This document shows positions 7,784-15,863 of a stretch of DNA of 27,396 nt, piece by piece. Position 1 is the stretch's first letter, and each line of letters begins with the position of its first letter. The notes under the pieces were generated by a model. It had not been told where the DNA came from and made no database searches. It saw only the letters and a program-made list of their open reading frames with translations. The DNA is taken from contig DJVA01000096.1 in the NCBI GenBank assembly GCA_002440705.1, forward strand, positions 1-27,396, in the 5' to 3' direction. The stretch is from Flavobacteriaceae bacterium UBA6268 (GTDB lineage Bacteria > Bacteroidota > Bacteroidia > Flavobacteriales > Flavobacteriaceae). Made by a program: the position numbers and the translations under genes.

Positions 7784-7885
7784 GAAACGTGCGAAGCAAG
7801 GGCTATAGTACTTGTTTTAAGCAAAGCACGGCATTGCCGCTGTTTTTTCACTTAATCGATTATTTCAATCGCTTCAGCTAAAAGT

Positions 7886-7917
7886 TTTGGTAGTACTTTT
7901 CTTACGATATACATTCG
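7886..7917 (+). promoter_or_regulatory. Promoter for the small lipoprotein gene
   Basis: TTTG (7886-7889) and TACATTCG (7910-7917, one mismatch to TAnnTTTG) are spaced by 20 nt, within the Bacteroidota range. The implied leader is about 20 nt. The rest of the 160-bp gap after the GH3 gene holds only a weak 4-bp GC hairpin with a T run (7829-7846), a poor terminator candidate. Confidence 0.5.
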
Positions 7918-7943
7918 TAGCTGAAATTACAATTGGGGCTGTA

Positions 7944-8126
7944 ATGAAAATCTTTAAAAAACTTGGTGGTTTAGTACTCGCAATGTCCATTGTTTCATGT
8001 GCATCTGTGGCACCCACCCAAAATACTGAGAAGGAGTTGGCTGGATACATCCTTAAAAACAAAAAGGAATTGATGCAGCAAAAAGTACTTCACAAAAACA
8101 ATAAAACGGTTATTGCAATACCGTAA
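7944..8126 (+). CDS. Small lipoprotein, unknown function
   Basis: The 60-residue product has a Lys-rich N-terminus (MKIFKK), a hydrophobic segment (LGGLVLAMSIVS) and a lipobox with Cys19 (IVSC). It should therefore be a lipid-anchored protein with a mature part of about 42 residues, rich in Lys and Gln (KELAGYILKNKKELMQQKVL). I recognise no family. ATG 7944 was chosen over an in-frame ATG at 7887 because it gives a clean signal peptide, and the promoter at 7886-7917 lies across the longer form. A good terminator follows. Promoter, signal and terminator together argue that it is a real single-gene unit, although it is short. Confidence 0.6.
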   Translation: MKIFKKLGGLVLAMSIVSCASVAPTQNTEKELAGYILKNKKELMQQKVLHKNNKTVIAIP

Positions 8127-8147
8127 TTAACTAACCAATTTGTATAG

Positions 8148-8180
8148 AAAACCTCCGTTTTTCGGGGGTTTCTCTTTTTC
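8148..8180. terminator. Terminator between the lipoprotein gene and clpX
   Basis: A 9-bp stem (arms 8149-8157 AAACCTCCG and 8163-8171 CGGGGGTTT, one T-G wobble) with a TTTTT loop is followed on the plus strand by a T-rich tail (CTCTTTTTCT). It ends the lipoprotein transcript. On the minus strand it lies just after the clpX stop but with a shorter T run, so it may act in both directions. Confidence 0.75.
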
Positions 8181-8182
8181 TA

Positions 8183-9415
8183 TCACGAAACGGCCTTAAG
8201 TTTTTTGATGGTTGATTTGCTGAGTTTTTCCTGGGCATACTCCATCGTTACATGCAACGATTTATCTTCGGTGCCTGGAAGGTCGAACATAGCATCCGTA
8301 AGCACAGCTTCACATAAGGAACGTAATCCTCGGGCACCCAATTTGTATTCGATGGCCTGATCTACAATAAAATCGAGTGCTTCTTCGGTAATTACAAAAT
8401 CAATTTCGTCCATCTCAAAAAGCTTTTTGTACTGTTTGATGATGGCATTTTTGGGCTCGGTGAGGATGGCCCTTAGGGTACCTTTGTCCAAAGGATTCAT
8501 GTAAGTAAGCACCGGAAGTCGTCCAATAATTTCAGGAATTAGCCCATAATCCTTCAAATCTTTGGGGATGATGTAACGCAACATATTATCCCTTTCCAAA
8601 CTTTCTTCTTTCTTGGAAGCGCTGAACCCAACAGCCTGCATGTTGAGGCGTTTGGAAATATGGCGCTCGATGCCGTCAAAAGCCCCGCCGGCAATAAAAA
8701 GGATGTTCTCGGTATTGACTTCAATGAATTTTTGATCGGGATGTTTGCGACCCCCTTTGGGTGGAACATTCACAACAGTGCCTTCCAAAAGTTTCAAAAG
8801 CGCCTGTTGCACCCCTTCCCCGCTTACGTCGCGAGTAATGGAAGGGTTATCGCTCTTACGCGCAATTTTATCGATTTCGTCAATAAAGACAATGCCTTTT
8901 TCGGCTTTTTCTACATTATAATCTGCCGCTTGGAGCAATCGGGTTAAAATACTCTCCACATCTTCCCCTACATATCCAGCTTCGGTGAGCACCGTAGCAT
9001 CAACGATGGCCAAAGGTACATTTAGCATACGGGCAATGGTCTTGGCCATCAATGTTTTCCCGGTTCCTGTCTGGCCCACAATGATGATGTTGCTTTTCTG
9101 AATTTCAATGTCATCGTCGCCTTTAGGTTGCAGCAATCGCTTGTAATGATTGTAAACGGCAACGGACATGACTTTTTTGGTGTATTCCTGCCCAATGATA
9201 TAATCGTCCAAAAAGCCTTTAATGGCTTTAGGTTTCTTCAACATCATTTCTTTGGAAAGCTCTGCGTTGTCCGTATGCATGGCTTCTTCAAGTACAATGC
9301 CATGGGCCTGTTCGATACAACGATCGCAAATATGGGCATCCAATCCGGCAATCAGCAAATTGGTTTCCGCCTTTTTACGGCCACAAAACGAGCATTCCAA
9401 TTCCTCTTTCGACAT
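8183..9415 (-). CDS. clpX: ATP-dependent Clp protease ATP-binding subunit ClpX
   Basis: ClpX is an AAA+ unfoldase that feeds substrates into ClpP in the cytoplasm. The 410-residue protein begins with the ClpX zinc domain (Cys8, Cys11, Cys30, Cys33). The AAA+ core has Walker A GQTGTGKT at 114-121, pore loop GYVGED at 147-152, Walker B IVFIDE at 175-180 and the RKH loop at 223-225. The ClpP-docking loop appears as AVGF around residue 262, a variant of the usual IGF. It starts 10 nt after clpP, so the two are co-transcribed. A hairpin terminator lies after its stop. Confidence 0.98.
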   Translation of the reverse strand: MSKEELECSFCGRKKAETNLLIAGLDAHICDRCIEQAHGIVLEEAMHTDNAELSKEMMLKKPKAIKGFLDDYIIGQEYTKKVMSVAVYNHYKRLLQPKGDDDIEIQKSNIIIVGQTGTGKTLMAKTIARMLNVPLAIVDATVLTEAGYVGEDVESILTRLLQAADYNVEKAEKGIVFIDEIDKIARKSDNPSITRDVSGEGVQQALLKLLEGTVVNVPPKGGRKHPDQKFIEVNTENILFIAGGAFDGIERHISKRLNMQAVGFSASKKEESLERDNMLRYIIPKDLKDYGLIPEIIGRLPVLTYMNPLDKGTLRAILTEPKNAIIKQYKKLFEMDEIDFVITEEALDFIVDQAIEYKLGARGLRSLCEAVLTDAMFDLPGTEDKSLHVTMEYAQEKLSKSTIKKLKAVS

Positions 9416-9425
9416 AATTCAATTT

Positions 9426-10100
9426 TTAGGTCCTGACCAATATTTCATCAATCATTCCGTATTCCAGTGCTTTATCGGATTTCATCCAAAAATCCCGATC
9501 GCTATCCTCGTATACTTTATCAAACGTTTGTCCGGAATGTTTGGCGATGATTTCGTAAAGTTCATCACGAAGGGTCAAGATTTCCTTGGCAGTTATTTCA
9601 ATATCGCTAGCCTGTCCTTGGGCCCCTCCCATGGGTTGATGGATCATCACCCGGGAATGTGGCAATCCACTGCGTTTTCCCTTTTCGCCAGCACACAACA
9701 ATACCGCTGCCATTGAGGCTGCCATCCCGGTACAAATTGTGGCTACATCTGGTTTGATGAATTGCATGGTATCGTAAATCCCCAAACCAGCATACACGCT
9801 TCCCCCGGGAGAGTTGATGTATATCTGTATGTCCTTTGAGGCATCCACGCTTTCCAAAAACAGCAACTGGGCCTGTACAATATTGGCTACTTGATCGTTA
9901 ATGCCCGTGCCCATAAATATGATGCGGTCCATCATCAAACGCGAAAAAACATCAAAAATGGCAATGTTCATTTGGCGTTCCTCAATAATATTTGGTGTAA
10001 GGCCCACAGGATACATACTGCTTACGATTTGATCAAAATACGTACTGCTAATCCCTTGGTCCTTGGTAGCAAAGTCTTTAAATTCTTTTCCGTAGTTCAT
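9426..10100 (-). CDS. clpP: ATP-dependent Clp protease proteolytic subunit ClpP
   Basis: ClpP is the serine peptidase chamber that degrades proteins delivered by ClpX. It has 224 residues. Catalytic Ser129 lies in TGMAASMAAVLL, His154 in MIHQPMGG and the likely Asp201 in DSDRDFW. The INSPGGSVYAGLGIYD oxyanion segment is intact. A roughly 25-residue N-terminal extension before the conserved start fits a propeptide. It follows tig on the same strand, but a terminator-like hairpin (10124-10155) sits in the 81-bp gap, so clpPX levels are probably set partly independently of tig. Confidence 0.98.
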   Translation of the reverse strand: MNYGKEFKDFATKDQGISSTYFDQIVSSMYPVGLTPNIIEERQMNIAIFDVFSRLMMDRIIFMGTGINDQVANIVQAQLLFLESVDASKDIQIYINSPGGSVYAGLGIYDTMQFIKPDVATICTGMAASMAAVLLCAGEKGKRSGLPHSRVMIHQPMGGAQGQASDIEITAKEILTLRDELYEIIAKHSGQTFDKVYEDSDRDFWMKSDKALEYGMIDEILVRT

Positions 10101-10123
10101 AAAACTTGAGTCGTTTTCAAATT

Positions 10124-10155
10124 AAAAAAGCGTTGAAACTCGCTCGATTCAACGC
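10124..10155 (-). terminator. Terminator-like hairpin between tig and clpP
   Basis: On the minus strand, GCGTTGAA (10155-10148) and TTCAACGC (10137-10130) form a perfect 8-bp stem with a 10-nt loop. Six T follow (10129-10124). It lies 26 nt after the tig stop and ends 23 nt before the clpP ATG. It may terminate part of the tig transcript or stabilise a processed end. Only an imperfect TAATTTG lies between it and clpP. Confidence 0.75.
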
Positions 10156-10181
10156 CCTAAATATAATTATTTATCGCTGAA

Positions 10182-11504
10182 TTAAGCGTAAGCCTCTTTG
10201 ATGAATTCGTCGTAAGTAACTTCCTTGGTCTTCAATTTGGCATGTTCCTTAAAAAATTGCAACAGTTTTTGAGTGTTCAACTGTTCGGTTAACCGTCGTA
10301 CTTCCTCTTCATTGCCCATAATCCTGGCAACAATTCCCTCTACTTCATCATCCGTAGGATTCAAATGACCGTATTGGGCCATTTGGTTTTTGATCATTCC
10401 TTGGGTGTAAGCCTTTAATTCGTCGAAAGTAATTTGTAAGGCTTCGTTTTCATCGCGCAATTTGCCTTCAATCAATTGGTATCGCAACCCTTTTTCACTG
10501 CGGGTGTATTCGGCATTGGCTTCTTCTTCAGTATACTTGGATTCACCGGTTGATTTGATCCAACGCTTCAGGAAATCGGAGGGCAATTCGAATTTAGTGT
10601 TTGAAATCAGGGTTTCCACCACGTCGTTCAACAGCTTTTGATCGCTCTGTTGTACAAATTGTCGTTCCGCATCTTCCTTGATCTTTTCCTTCAATTCTTT
10701 TTCGGAAGTAACCACATCTTTGCCAAAAAGCTTGTCGAATAGTTCTTGGTTCATTTCCGCCAATTCGCGGGTATTGATTTCCGCGACGGCAAACTGTACC
10801 TCAATGTCCAGCCCATGGGCATCATCGTGGGAAACACCCAAATAGCGCTGGTGGTCATGATCGTCATGAAAAAGCCCTTTGGTCTTTAAAGTAAGTACCT
10901 CCCCTACTTTGGCACCCAAGATGGCATCCAATTGTTTTTTTCCCTTAATGACGTCGGTGGCAAAGGTCGTCTTTTTATTTATTTGTTTGGCTTCGGAAGT
11001 AAAAGTTCCCGTAATCTCATCGTCTTTCGCCACTTCTTTTTTGGAAATCAACTTCCCGTATTGTTTGCGAATGGTCTTTACCTGATTGTCGATCATTTTT
11101 TTGTCGGCCACAATTTTGTAATGGGTGGTCGCTTTCTTCTGAAGGTCTACTTTGAAATCGGGCGCCAAGCCCAACTCAAACTCAAAAGCGAAATCATCGG
11201 CATCCCAATCGATAGCGGTTTCATTTTTTGGAAGCGGATTTCCCAAAATGTCCAATTTCTCCTCGGTAAGGTACTTGTGGAGTTTATCCTGAAGCAACTT
11301 GTTCACTTCCTCTACCAAAACGGCCTTTCCAAACTGCTTTTTTACCATTCCCATGGGGATTTGTCCCTTACGAAAACCAGGAATATTGGCATTTTTGCGG
11401 TAATTGGTCAATACTTTTTCAACCTGAGGCGCATAGTCGCTCTTTGAAATTTCTACGGTCAGGACCGCATTAAGGTTGTCGATGTCTTTTTTCGTGATGT
11501 TCAT
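10182..11504 (-). CDS. tig: Trigger factor (ribosome-associated chaperone)
   Basis: Trigger factor binds the ribosome exit site and shields nascent chains. The 440-residue protein has the N-terminal ribosome-docking signature IPGFRKGQIP (41-50), then a diverged FKBP-like domain (about 155-245), then a long helical C-terminal chaperone region (NQELFDKLFGKDVV onward). The FKBP-like part has a histidine-rich segment (His213, 216, 218, 226, 230) and does not keep the usual prolyl-isomerase pattern, which is common for Bacteroidota. It has its own promoter at 11530-11560. Gene order tig-clpP-clpX is widely conserved. Confidence 0.93.
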   Translation of the reverse strand: MNITKKDIDNLNAVLTVEISKSDYAPQVEKVLTNYRKNANIPGFRKGQIPMGMVKKQFGKAVLVEEVNKLLQDKLHKYLTEEKLDILGNPLPKNETAIDWDADDFAFEFELGLAPDFKVDLQKKATTHYKIVADKKMIDNQVKTIRKQYGKLISKKEVAKDDEITGTFTSEAKQINKKTTFATDVIKGKKQLDAILGAKVGEVLTLKTKGLFHDDHDHQRYLGVSHDDAHGLDIEVQFAVAEINTRELAEMNQELFDKLFGKDVVTSEKELKEKIKEDAERQFVQQSDQKLLNDVVETLISNTKFELPSDFLKRWIKSTGESKYTEEEANAEYTRSEKGLRYQLIEGKLRDENEALQITFDELKAYTQGMIKNQMAQYGHLNPTDDEVEGIVARIMGNEEEVRRLTEQLNTQKLLQFFKEHAKLKTKEVTYDEFIKEAYA

Positions 11505-11529
11505 TGGGAATCCCTTAAAAAATTGGCTG

Positions 11530-11560
11530 CAAAAGTAGTGTTTTTGTAGCTGATGGACAA
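11530..11560 (-). promoter_or_regulatory. Promoter for tig
   Basis: On the minus strand TTG (11560-11558) is followed after 20 nt by a perfect TACTTTTG (11537-11530). Transcription would start near 11523, leaving a leader of about 19 nt. It sits in the 75-bp gap after the small 4-TM gene, so tig does not depend on the pdxJ unit. Confidence 0.75.
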
Positions 11561-11579
11561 GTAATGCCTCGGTGTATTT

Positions 11580-11930
11580 CTATCGTGAAGGATCTTTTTC
11601 CAGTACTGAATAAAGGACGGATTGCAAAAACGTAAGCAGGATGCTGAAAAGCAACGCCCACCAAAAATTGCGCACCGCAAATCCGCTGATAAAATAATCG
11701 GCCATTTGGATAATAAACGCATTAATGACCAATAGGAAAAGCCCAAGGGTAACAATGGTTATGGGAAAGGTTAAAAACACCAAAATGGGTTTCACGATAA
11801 GGCGTAAAAGGGCTAATACAACAGCTACAATGATGGCGGACCAATAACTTTCAACCCCAACTCCGGGAAGTATATAAGCCAAAAGCATGACCGCTGCAGC
11901 GGTAAGAAGAATCTTAAGAATGGTTTGCAT
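11580..11930 (-). CDS. Phage-holin-superfamily-like 4-TM membrane protein
   Basis: The 116-residue protein is nearly all hydrophobic, with four predicted membrane helices (about 7-22, 30-53, 55-78, 88-108). Short polar turns contain the conserved VKPILVFLTFPITIVTLGLF segment. It matches the widespread family often named 'phage holin family protein' (Mycobacterial 4-TM holin superfamily, DUF360-like). These genes are mostly chromosomal and not part of prophages, and there is no phage gene here. Function is unknown. It lies 20 nt after the alpha/beta hydrolase on the same strand and is probably co-transcribed with it. Confidence 0.85.
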   Translation of the reverse strand: MQTILKILLTAAAVMLLAYILPGVGVESYWSAIIVAVVLALLRLIVKPILVFLTFPITIVTLGLFLLVINAFIIQMADYFISGFAVRNFWWALLFSILLTFLQSVLYSVLEKDPSR

Positions 11931-11950
11931 GTTGCATGTGTTTGTTACCC

Positions 11951-12733
11951 CTAATTTCGGGAAAATCCTGTCAAAAAGTTCATAATCTTCTCATAAAATT
12001 CGGAAGGATTGTCTGCATGCAACCAATGACCTGCCCCCGAGACGGTATCAATCTTTGCTTTGGGGAAATGTCTGGAAATGAGCCATTCGTCCTCTGGAAG
12101 GATGTAACTAGACTTTTCACCCCTAACAAATAAGGCATCCCTCTCAAACCGTTGGGTTTTTTCCAATGGTTTTCCAACTTCTTCTACCTGTTCCGAAAGT
12201 ACCGGAAGATTCATTCGCAATCCCAATTTCCCTTTTGCAACCCAATAGAGGTTTTTTAGCAGAAATTGCCGGGTCCCAAAATCCTTAACGTATTGGGAAA
12301 GGGCTTCGTCGGCTTCACTCCTGGATTGGATTTGTTCAAAATCCAATGAAGAAAGTCCTTTTAAGATATCTTGGTGATGCTGGGGATATGCTTTTGGGGC
12401 AATATCCGCAACGATAAGCTTTGCCACCATGCTAGGATAGCGTGTGGCAAATTCCATAGCAGTTTTACCCCCCATGGAATGGCCCAACAAAACGATGGGC
12501 TCCAAGTCATTCGCCATGCAATAGTTTTTTAAGTCATCTGCCATTACACCATAATCAAAAGCATCGCTATGAAAACTTCTTCCATGGTTCCTTTGATCTA
12601 CCAAATGCACTTCATATCCAGCTTCCGCAAACTGGTTTGCAAGGGTTTTCCAATTATCGCCCATGCCCAAAAATCCATGCAAGATCACCAAGGGCTTACC
12701 TTTTCCTACAATTTGGGAGTAAAGTGCATTCAT
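11951..12733 (-). CDS. Alpha/beta-fold hydrolase (YbfF-like esterase)
   Basis: The 260-residue protein has the hydrolase fold. The oxyanion segment is HGFLGMGDNW (19-28), the nucleophile elbow GHSMGG has Ser86, and His is in SGAGHWLHADNP near the C-terminus. VDQRNHGRS (45-53) is typical of the YbfF/acyl-ester hydrolase group. No signal peptide is seen, so it is cytoplasmic, with a probable small acyl-ester or thioester substrate that cannot be specified. Its ATG overlaps the pdxJ stop in an ATGA arrangement, indicating translational coupling. A similar pairing with pdxJ occurs in other Flavobacteriaceae as I recall. Confidence 0.9.
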   Translation of the reverse strand: MNALYSQIVGKGKPLVILHGFLGMGDNWKTLANQFAEAGYEVHLVDQRNHGRSFHSDAFDYGVMADDLKNYCMANDLEPIVLLGHSMGGKTAMEFATRYPSMVAKLIVADIAPKAYPQHHQDILKGLSSLDFEQIQSRSEADEALSQYVKDFGTRQFLLKNLYWVAKGKLGLRMNLPVLSEQVEEVGKPLEKTQRFERDALFVRGEKSSYILPEDEWLISRHFPKAKIDTVSGAGHWLHADNPSEFYEKIMNFLTGFSRN

Positions 12734-13443
12734 TGCAATTTATTGAGGTATTGTCGAATAACCGGTTCCAAGCCTAAGTAAATGGCTTCACAAATTAAGG
12801 CATGGCCAATGGAGACTTCCAACAAATGTGGAACCTGTTCTTTAAAAAAACGGATGTTCTGTAGGGACAAATCGTGCCCCGCATTGATGCCTAAACCAAG
12901 TTGATGGGCGCGTTCCGCCGCTTCAACGTAGGGATTTACGCCCTCTTCATTGCCCAAGCTGTATTGATGGGCAAAAGCTTCAGTATATAATTCAATACGG
13001 TCGGTACCGGTTTTTGCAGCTCCTTCAATCATCGGTAAAACCGGGTCTACAAAAATGGAGGTTCGGATGCCATTTCGTTTGCATTCAGAAATAATCTCAG
13101 AAAGGTATTCCTGGTGCTTTAAGGTATCCCAACCGGCATTGGAAGTTAGAGCGCCCACTGCATCGGGCACCAAAGTAACCTGGGTGGGCTGGATTTCCAG
13201 GACCATATCCAGAAATCGGTCCATAGGATTCCCCTCTATATTGAATTCAGTGGTCACCAAGGGTTTTAAATTGTATGCATCCTGGTACCGGATGTGGCGC
13301 TCGTCTGGCCGTGGGTGAATGGTAATGCCTTGAGCCCCAAATTGCTGTACGTCTTGTGCTACTTGAAGCACATCGGGCACGTTGCCGCCCCGCGCGTTCC
13401 GCAACGTAGCAATCTTATTGATATTTACGCTCAATTTGGTCAT
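12730..13443 (-). CDS. pdxJ: Pyridoxine 5'-phosphate synthase PdxJ
   Basis: PdxJ condenses 1-deoxyxylulose 5-phosphate with 3-amino-2-oxopropyl phosphate to make pyridoxine 5'-phosphate, the last ring-forming step of the DXP-dependent vitamin B6 route. The 237-residue TIM barrel has LSVNINKIATLRNAR at the N-terminus, the catalytic HPRPDERHIRYQD loop, the glutamate-bearing IELYTEAFA segment and the phosphate-binding GINAGHDLSL loop. It heads the unit pdxJ - hydrolase - 4-TM protein and diverges from the CBS/nadK genes across 81 bp. Confidence 0.97.
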   Translation of the reverse strand: MTKLSVNINKIATLRNARGGNVPDVLQVAQDVQQFGAQGITIHPRPDERHIRYQDAYNLKPLVTTEFNIEGNPMDRFLDMVLEIQPTQVTLVPDAVGALTSNAGWDTLKHQEYLSEIISECKRNGIRTSIFVDPVLPMIEGAAKTGTDRIELYTEAFAHQYSLGNEEGVNPYVEAAERAHQLGLGINAGHDLSLQNIRFFKEQVPHLLEVSIGHALICEAIYLGLEPVIRQYLNKLQ

Positions 13444-13460
13444 AGAGGTACTCTTTGGGA

Positions 13461-13468
13461 CAAAAATA
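13461..13468 (-). promoter_or_regulatory. -7 promoter element (TATTTTTG) for pdxJ
   Basis: An exact TAnnTTTG on the minus strand lies 17 nt before the pdxJ ATG. No well-placed TTG is seen at the -33 position. In the other direction a 7-nt variant TAATTTG (13505-13511) is the only candidate for the divergent CBS gene. Confidence 0.4.
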
Positions 13469-13524
13469 CAAAGTTGAAGTCCGCTTTGGCATGGTTATTT
13501 TAAGTAATTTGCGAAAAAGTTTGT

Positions 13525-14184
13525 ATGAAAAACATTCAGGAATACATTATCAACGACATTAGGCCGTTTGAGGTTTCGGAAAAAATGGGTGTGGTCAAAA
13601 ATGCATTCAGCCAACTTACCTATTCTCATGTTCCGATATCAAAAAAGGGAGTCTATGCTGGGTGTATTTCCGAAACCGATGCCCATTGCTTCGACTCCAA
13701 CAAAACTCTGGAAGACTATCTTTATGCAATTGAGCCTTTTTTTGTAAAGCAAAGCACCAATTGGTTAGACGTTATTGAAGCATTTGCTTTGAAATCGAGT
13801 AACATCATGCCTGTTTTGGGGAGTCAAAACGAGTACTTGGGATATTACGAGTTGGGCGACATTATGGATATCTTTAACCATACCCCTTTTTTGAGTGAAG
13901 CAGGGGGAATCATTGTTGTTGAAAAAGGGAGCCACGATTATTCGTTTAGTGAAATTTGCCAAATTGTGGAGTCGAACGATGGAAAATTGTTAGGCGTTTT
14001 CGTATCCCATATCGAAAACGATGTAACCCAGGCCACCATCAAGATTGGACATTCGGGAATGGGAGCCATCACACAAACCTTCCGGAGGTATGGGTATAAT
14101 GTAGTTTCGGAACATGAAGAAGACAAGCTTCAGGAAGAGTTGAAAGAGCGTTCCGATTACTTGAACAAATACTTAAACATTTAG
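13525..14184 (+). CDS. CBS domain protein (AcuB-like, CBS pair plus ACT-like tail)
   Basis: The 219-residue cytoplasmic protein has two CBS repeats in its first 130 residues (SHVPISKKGVYAGCISETD and IMPVLGSQNEYLGYYELGDI are the clearest strand-turn pieces). This pair usually senses adenine nucleotides. The C-terminal part (about 130-205, GGIIVVEKGSHDYSFSEICQ and ATIKIGHSGMGAI) looks like an ACT-type small-molecule domain, as in AcuB-related proteins. No enzyme domain is attached, so it is probably a regulator. It ends 3 nt before nadK and is certainly in the same transcript, which makes a role in sensing nucleotide state plausible but unproven. Confidence 0.85.
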   Translation: MKNIQEYIINDIRPFEVSEKMGVVKNAFSQLTYSHVPISKKGVYAGCISETDAHCFDSNKTLEDYLYAIEPFFVKQSTNWLDVIEAFALKSSNIMPVLGSQNEYLGYYELGDIMDIFNHTPFLSEAGGIIVVEKGSHDYSFSEICQIVESNDGKLLGVFVSHIENDVTQATIKIGHSGMGAITQTFRRYGYNVVSEHEEDKLQEELKERSDYLNKYLNI

Positions 14185-14187
14185 CGC

Positions 14188-15072
14188 ATGAAGATTGGCA
14201 TTTACGGTCAGTTTTATCATAAGGAATCTGAAAAGTACATTCAAAAGATTCTGGAAGCTTTGCGAAAAAAGGGGGCTGAAGTTTATATTGAAAAGGGGTT
14301 TCGGCAAATCATCGAGCAACATGGAGGAATTGACACCCCTTTAGGTTCGCTTAAAACTTTTACCAATCTGGACCGGAGTTATGACTTCTTTTTTAGCGTG
14401 GGGGGTGATGGCACCCTCTTGAAATCGGTGACGTTCGTGAGGGACCTGGATATTCCTATCGTAGGGATCAATACTGGGAACCTTGGTTTTTTGTCGACAA
14501 TTCAGAAAGAAAAAATTTCGGAAAGCATCCACAACATCATGGACGGGCGGTACTACCTTTCGGAGCGTAGTTTACTCTCCGTAGCAACCCAGCCCCAGAA
14601 AGATAGCGCGTTTCCGTTGGATTTTGCTTTGAATGAGATTGCCGTCAACCGAAAAAACACGACTTCCATGATTAAAGTAGAGACCTGGGTAAACGACGAG
14701 CATCTTACCTCCTATTGGAGCGACGGGCTCATTGTTTCCACACCAACAGGCTCTACCGGTTATTCACTGAGTTGTGGGGGGCCCGTCATTGATCCCCAGA
14801 GCAACAGCATGGTCCTTACCCCGATTGCCCCACATAATCTAAATGCGCGTCCATTGGTAATCCCCGATAGTTCCAAAGTGCGATTGAAGGTGTATGGCCG
14901 TGAGGAAAACTACTTAATGTCATTAGATTCGCGCATTGCCACACTGCAGAATGAAACCGAAATTTTCATTTCAAAAGCGCCATTTACCGTCAAAATGCTT
15001 CAGATGGAAGGGGATTCTTTCATCAAGACCCTAAGGGCAAAATTGCTTTGGGGCGAAGACCGCCGTAATTAA
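14188..15072 (+). CDS. nadK: NAD kinase
   Basis: NAD kinase phosphorylates NAD to NADP, the only route to NADP in the cell. The 294-residue protein has the catalytic GGDGT motif at 72-76, the NE motif in ALNEIAVNRKNTTSM, and the glycine-rich nucleotide site DGLIVSTPTGSTGYSLSCGG. Length and layout are normal. It follows the CBS gene by 3 nt. A new promoter lies after its stop, so the DUF6089-uppS-bamA series is at least partly separate. Confidence 0.97.
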   Translation: MKIGIYGQFYHKESEKYIQKILEALRKKGAEVYIEKGFRQIIEQHGGIDTPLGSLKTFTNLDRSYDFFFSVGGDGTLLKSVTFVRDLDIPIVGINTGNLGFLSTIQKEKISESIHNIMDGRYYLSERSLLSVATQPQKDSAFPLDFALNEIAVNRKNTTSMIKVETWVNDEHLTSYWSDGLIVSTPTGSTGYSLSCGGPVIDPQSNSMVLTPIAPHNLNARPLVIPDSSKVRLKVYGREENYLMSLDSRIATLQNETEIFISKAPFTVKMLQMEGDSFIKTLRAKLLWGEDRRN

Positions 15073-15146
15073 ACAATAAAATATCCCAAAATTTGTTTTA
15101 CTGCTGTACAGATTGGCGGAAAATATGCCAAAGCGAAGTTAATTGT

Positions 15147-15154
15147 TATATTTG
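15147..15154 (+). promoter_or_regulatory. -7 promoter element (TATATTTG) for the DUF6089-uppS-bamA unit
   Basis: A perfect TAnnTTTG lies 16 nt before the ATG at 15171, in the 98-bp gap after nadK. The nearest upstream TTG (15113-15115) is 31 nt away, outside the normal spacing, so the -33 box is weak or absent. Confidence 0.5.
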
Positions 15155-15170
15155 CAAACTTTTTAAGCAC

Positions 15171-15863
15171 ATGAGGCATTTTGCAGCAGTATTTTTTTGG
15201 ATGTTATTAGTGGGGATTGGTCACGCCCAAACCTTTGAGATAGGTGGGTTTTTAGGAGGGTCCAATTACATTGGCGACATTGGCAAAACCAATTACATTG
15301 CCCCAAACAATTTGGCTTTTGGGGGCGTTTTTAAATGGAACCGCAGTGCCCGTCATTCATTCCGAGGAAGTATTGTTTTGGCAAACATAGAGGGGAACGA
15401 TGGCGATTCGCCCGAAACACGCAGAAAAGAAAGGGGATATTCCTTTAAAAATTCCATTGCGGAGGTTTCGGCAGGAATCGAATATACTTTTTGGGAATTC
15501 AACCTGCATTCTGGATATCCACAAACAAGTCCGTATCTTTATACAGGCGTTACTTACTTTATTTACAACGCATTGTACAAAGGCGCGGATAACATCATAA
15601 GGGATTATGACACTGCAGGCTCCTTTGCCATTCCCATGGTAGTGGGTGTTAAAACCTCCATTGGTTCCCACTTTGTACTGGGCATGGAAATAGGAGCTCG
15701 GTATACATTTACTGATGATTTGGACGGAAGCTATCCGGTAAATGGCCTTGAAGACGAGGAAACCTTAAGGTTTGGCAACATCAATAGTGATGATTGGTAT
15801 GTTTTTACAGGAGTTACGTTAACCGTAACTTTTGGAAGACAGCCGTGTTATTGTAATTTTTAA
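15171..15863 (+). CDS. DUF6089 family outer-membrane-type protein
   Basis: The 230-residue product has a signal peptide (MRHFAAVFFWMLLVGIGHA, cut before Gln20). A beta-rich mature part follows with repeated Gly/aromatic strand patterns (EIGGFLGGSNYIGDIG, AEVSAGIEYTFWEF, YLYTGVTYFIYNAL), as in small outer-membrane beta-barrels. The C-terminus is unusual, with two cysteines in PCYCNF. The family is common in Bacteroidota directly before uppS and bamA, which suggests a role at the outer membrane; no function is established. ATG 15171 was preferred to an in-frame ATG at 15093 because the longer form would bury the signal peptide and the promoter. Its TAA shares one base with the uppS ATG (TAATG). 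Confidence 0.85.
   Translation: MRHFAAVFFWMLLVGIGHAQTFEIGGFLGGSNYIGDIGKTNYIAPNNLAFGGVFKWNRSARHSFRGSIVLANIEGNDGDSPETRRKERGYSFKNSIAEVSAGIEYTFWEFNLHSGYPQTSPYLYTGVTYFIYNALYKGADNIIRDYDTAGSFAIPMVVGVKTSIGSHFVLGMEIGARYTFTDDLDGSYPVNGLEDEETLRFGNINSDDWYVFTGVTLTVTFGRQPCYCNF

Noticed and set aside
7829..7846. Terminator after the GH3 gene
   Set aside because: The stem is only CGGC/GCCG with mismatches outside it; the T run makes it possible, but it is too weak to list as a feature.
11580..11930. Prophage remnant suggested by the holin-like protein
   Set aside because: No endolysin, structural, integrase or attachment-site signal is nearby. This 4-TM family is common on bacterial chromosomes and here sits between metabolic genes.
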